A DNA stretch of 23,107 nucleotides from the NCBI GenBank assembly GCA_964422725.1, contig CAYRCC010000033.1:1-23107 (forward strand). Direction: 5' to 3'. The DNA is from CAKSNH01 sp964422725. GTDB lineage: Bacteria; Bacillota; Clostridia; UBA1381. Below are positions 20,354-23,107 of this stretch, piece after piece. Made by a program: the position numbers and the translations under genes. The number at the start of each line of letters is the position of its first letter. The first letter of the stretch is position 1. The notes below the pieces were generated by a model that was not told the origin of the DNA, searched no databases, and worked only from the letters and a program-made list of their open reading frames with translations.

Positions 20354-23107
20354 AAAGGTGTATTACATTGATTATGTGCCTGCTTGCACTGCTTTGCTTT
20401 TGCAATACCGCAAGCGCATCAACATCATCTGCCCTTGCGGCATCTACATATGCGCAAAGTCTGGACTCGTATTTCGGCGGCGAATACGAACCGCCGTACA
20501 AACTGTCGGACGACGGCACAAGCGTAGACGATGAAACGGGTGCTGTTGTGACGCGCGCAACGGATTTGGATTTGCCGGGCAAAAACGGACTCGATTTTAA
20601 GGCAATACGGACACACAACACTCAGAATACGTATGAAAGACCGGCTTACACGAGCGAAATCACACTGACGTATGTATATTTTGATGTATACACATATACG
20701 TCCGAGGAAGAGGGCGACAGCATACTTGTCAGTATTCCGTACGAAAGCGATGTTGAAGAAAATCAGAGTTTTGTAACCACTACAACCCGTCTGGGGCGGA
20801 AAAGAAGCTTGTCAAGAGGCAATACCAAAACCGTATATTATGACGGTATTCCGTCGGCACCGAGCACAACTGATAAAAAATATTACTCGGACACAATACG
20901 CACATACAATATAGATAAAAGCGTACATCCGATAACATTGAGCCGAACCGCCGAGGATAAAATAGAGCCGGTAAACAATACAAGGCGCGGCAACTATATT
21001 TCAAAAGACCTGATGTGGGGTATGGAATACAAGCCGAGGTTGAAAATGGAAATAAGAGATACGGATGGCGAATGTATTTACGGGTTTTTCAGAACCGAGG
21101 AGGGCGCGGTATATCCTGTTGAGCTTGGTTGTCAAAAAATAACGGCAAGCGAGGCAACGGACGCAAAGCCTGTGGGAACATATGTAAACTATTTTGTGTG
21201 CGACAGTAATGAATTTACATTTTCGATAGACAGTGACGTTGCGTTCGGCAATTATCATTATGTTGATTCGGAGCATAATGTTGAGCATGAAAAAGGTTTT
21301 TTCTATACATTCAAAATCACATCAAGAGATGGGAAACAGTATTTTTTTAAAAGTGATTCGTCACGAATGACAGGTTCTGCCGATTATGAAGTGCAGGCTG
21401 TGCTTGACCGATACGGCAATATGATAGATTATGTTAATATGACGGATTCTATGGGCAGAAAAATTGAAGTAGAGCATAACGGGATAAAAGTAACGGCTGG
21501 CGATTTGGTGCAGGAGATTCGCTACGAGATGAGCGGGCCGCAAACCTCTGATGCTGACCCCGATGACTATTACACTTTCGATGATTTGTATACACTGACT
21601 GTGTACAAAACACAATACAGCGGACAGAATGTTCTTGCAAGCAAAGATATCACAAAATATATATTAAGGAAAAATCAAGTGGTATTGGATAGATTCAACT
21701 CATACAGCAATGATATAGTGTCTGTGATTTATCCGACGGGCGGATATACATATTTTGAATACACCAATATGGAAAATGCATACAAGATATCGGAACCGCT
21801 TTTTGCAAATTGCAGTGTGATAGCAAAAAAATACGATTATGATGCCGGTCAAAAAAATGTAACGACATATGCGTACGAAAGAGGAAAAAGGCAGATGGAG
21901 AAACTGGTGAAAACCAATTCGGATACGGGCGTTGTTTCGGAGTACGATTTTGACGGTTACGGACGTACAAAAAAGATAGTGTCAAAGGGCGACGGGAAAG
22001 CAGAGGTGCGGTATAAATACAGCGCAGGCGGTTACAATAAACAGCTTGCCGCGGCTGAGGTAATCGACGGTATGTCGCAGACCGCAGAGTACAGCTATAA
22101 CAAATACGGAGAAGTAATCGGCACAAATGACGGGTTTATTAAAAATACCGCAGTGTATGATGACACATACAATATTCAGCTGACAGCACTCAGCCGTCCG
22201 ACTGATTCCGAAAAAGGCGTGCTCACCGTAAACACACTTACCGATGACGGCAAAAGCATAGCTCAGTCTGATGTGTATGAGGTGACTTTTGAAACGGCAG
22301 AATCAAGCGTTGAAACCGCACGCGTGCTAAAGTCCGTAACCTGCTATGTTTACGATTCGTACGGCAACGTTGTATCCGTAAAGACGAACGACGGCGAAAA
22401 GGACATAACAACACAATACAGCTATAAATATTACAGCGGCGGAGCATATGACGTAATTCGGGTGACGGCTGATGTTGAAGATGCGGACGGAAACACGGAA
22501 AATGTGATTACAAAAACCAAATACGATTCTCTCGGAAGAATTGTTTCCGAAACCGATGCAAACTCAAACACAACCACAACCGAGTACACAGGCAACTCCG
22601 CAGGCGCGATTATTAAAACCACAACAGCTGACGGCAGTATAAGCACTGTTTCATACGATTTGAAAAACAATACCATAGTTGCCGAAAATCCGAACGGCAC
22701 AAAGACAAAATACGTTTACACAAAGCTCGGCGGTATTTCAAGAGTGTATGTCACAAACGATGACGAAAACTATATATTGGCGGCGGAACGCACTTATGAT
22801 GATGCTATGCGGCCGGAACTGGATGTTGTTTACAGGGATTACGACAAAACAAAGGTGAAAGACTATGTTAAAACCGCATATACTTATGTAAATATGCCGG
22901 ACAGCCGAGTTTCGTGCACTAAAATGACAGACCGAAAGGGCAGTATTATTCGGCAGATAAACTATGATTACGGTAAACACAGATTGCTTGCCGCGGCACA
23001 CAATGCCGATACGTCAAAGAAATATTACAATACAGTGACGCAGACCGTAACCGGCGATGACACAATTGAGCCTTACAAAATCAAGTCATATACCGATGTG
23101 AGAGGTC
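20350..23107 (+). CDS. Secreted RHS/YD-repeat protein (3' end outside the window)
   Basis: An open frame of 919 codons with no stop before the window end. It starts with TTG at 20350, overlapping the upstream TGA (20351-20353); an in-frame ATG lies at 20374, but only the TTG start gives a complete signal peptide (MKRCITLIMCLLALL..., cleavage after ASA near 23). Residues about 24-520 are a beta-rich, tyrosine-rich N-terminal region as in RHS proteins. YD repeats follow: YDFDGYGRTKKI (about 531), YSYNKYGEVIGT, YVYDSYGNVVSV, KYDSLGRIVSET and more. RHS proteins build beta-cocoons, often enclosing a C-terminal toxin; the tip that would decide this lies beyond 23107. It is translationally coupled to the preceding helical-repeat gene. 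Confidence 0.88.
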   Translation, partial: MKRCITLIMCLLALLCFCNTASASTSSALAASTYAQSLDSYFGGEYEPPYKLSDDGTSVDDETGAVVTRATDLDLPGKNGLDFKAIRTHNTQNTYERPAYTSEITLTYVYFDVYTYTSEEEGDSILVSIPYESDVEENQSFVTTTTRLGRKRSLSRGNTKTVYYDGIPSAPSTTDKKYYSDTIRTYNIDKSVHPITLSRTAEDKIEPVNNTRRGNYISKDLMWGMEYKPRLKMEIRDTDGECIYGFFRTEEGAVYPVELGCQKITASEATDAKPVGTYVNYFVCDSNEFTFSIDSDVAFGNYHYVDSEHNVEHEKGFFYTFKITSRDGKQYFFKSDSSRMTGSADYEVQAVLDRYGNMIDYVNMTDSMGRKIEVEHNGIKVTAGDLVQEIRYEMSGPQTSDADPDDYYTFDDLYTLTVYKTQYSGQNVLASKDITKYILRKNQVVLDRFNSYSNDIVSVIYPTGGYTYFEYTNMENAYKISEPLFANCSVIAKKYDYDAGQKNVTTYAYERGKRQMEKLVKTNSDTGVVSEYDFDGYGRTKKIVSKGDGKAEVRYKYSAGGYNKQLAAAEVIDGMSQTAEYSYNKYGEVIGTNDGFIKNTAVYDDTYNIQLTALSRPTDSEKGVLTVNTLTDDGKSIAQSDVYEVTFETAESSVETARVLKSVTCYVYDSYGNVVSVKTNDGEKDITTQYSYKYYSGGAYDVIRVTADVEDADGNTENVITKTKYDSLGRIVSETDANSNTTTTEYTGNSAGAIIKTTTADGSISTVSYDLKNNTIVAENPNGTKTKYVYTKLGGISRVYVTNDDENYILAAERTYDDAMRPELDVVYRDYDKTKVKDYVKTAYTYVNMPDSRVSCTKMTDRKGSIIRQINYDYGKHRLLAAAHNADTSKKYYNTVTQTVTGDDTIEPYKIKSYTDVRG

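Noticed and set aside
22000..23107. C-terminal toxin domain on the RHS protein
   Set aside because: The C-terminus lies outside the window; nothing inside it resembles a toxin or an immunity gene.

Overview
The window looks like chromosomal DNA of an endospore-forming, anaerobic Clostridia-type Firmicute, probably a gut or other plant-fibre-degrading lineage. The main reason is a complete spoIIIAA-AH operon. Supporting signs are strong GGAGG-type ribosome binding sites, sigma-A promoters, moderate-to-low GC, and KduI together with a very large secreted arabinofuranosidase-type glycosidase. No rRNA, tRNA or CRISPR array was seen.

Layout. (1) 1-700: a small flavin split-barrel (PNPOx-like) gene with its own promoter and structured leader, ending at a bidirectional terminator shared with the convergent M18 aminopeptidase gene (703-2109, minus). 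(2) 2196-2473: a gene-free, MITE-like repeat element built from palindromes, next to a small YtxH-like gene on the minus strand. (3) 2790-5211: a corrinoid adenosyltransferase, then a kduI plus TIM-barrel isomerase/epimerase pair with its own promoter and terminator. (4) 5421-6257: a secreted SleB-like cell-wall hydrolase, convergent with (5) a 1545-residue multidomain secreted GH127/GH146-type enzyme on the minus strand (6323-10960). (6) 11156-15952: spoIIIAA to spoIIIAH, preceded by a sigma-E-like promoter, followed by an Asp23/Gls24-family gene.

After 16520 the character changes. A palindromic terminator/repeat, a dead IS200/IS605 tnpA and a 204-bp IS30 deletion derivative lie next to one another. 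They are followed by a very AT-rich cassette (17224-19082) with a sigma factor, a membrane anti-sigma factor (DUF4367-like) and a small exported protein. That last gene's Shine-Dalgarno sequence is buried in the 3' arm of a terminator-like hairpin. After the cassette base composition recovers. An exported helical-repeat protein of unknown function (19247-20353) overlaps the TTG start of a large secreted RHS/YD-repeat protein that runs off the window end.

How the genes work together: kduI, its TIM-barrel partner and the GH127/146-type enzyme fit pectin and arabinan breakdown. SpoIIIAA-AH build the mother-cell half of the feeding-tube (A-Q) channel of sporulation. The right-hand third looks like an accessory island for a regulated cell-surface or exported system. 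The most promising undescribed material is the sigma/anti-sigma/exported-protein cassette with its hairpin-gated leader, the helical-repeat plus RHS pair, and the modular palindromic element at 2196-2473. All functional statements come from reading motifs; no database search was run.
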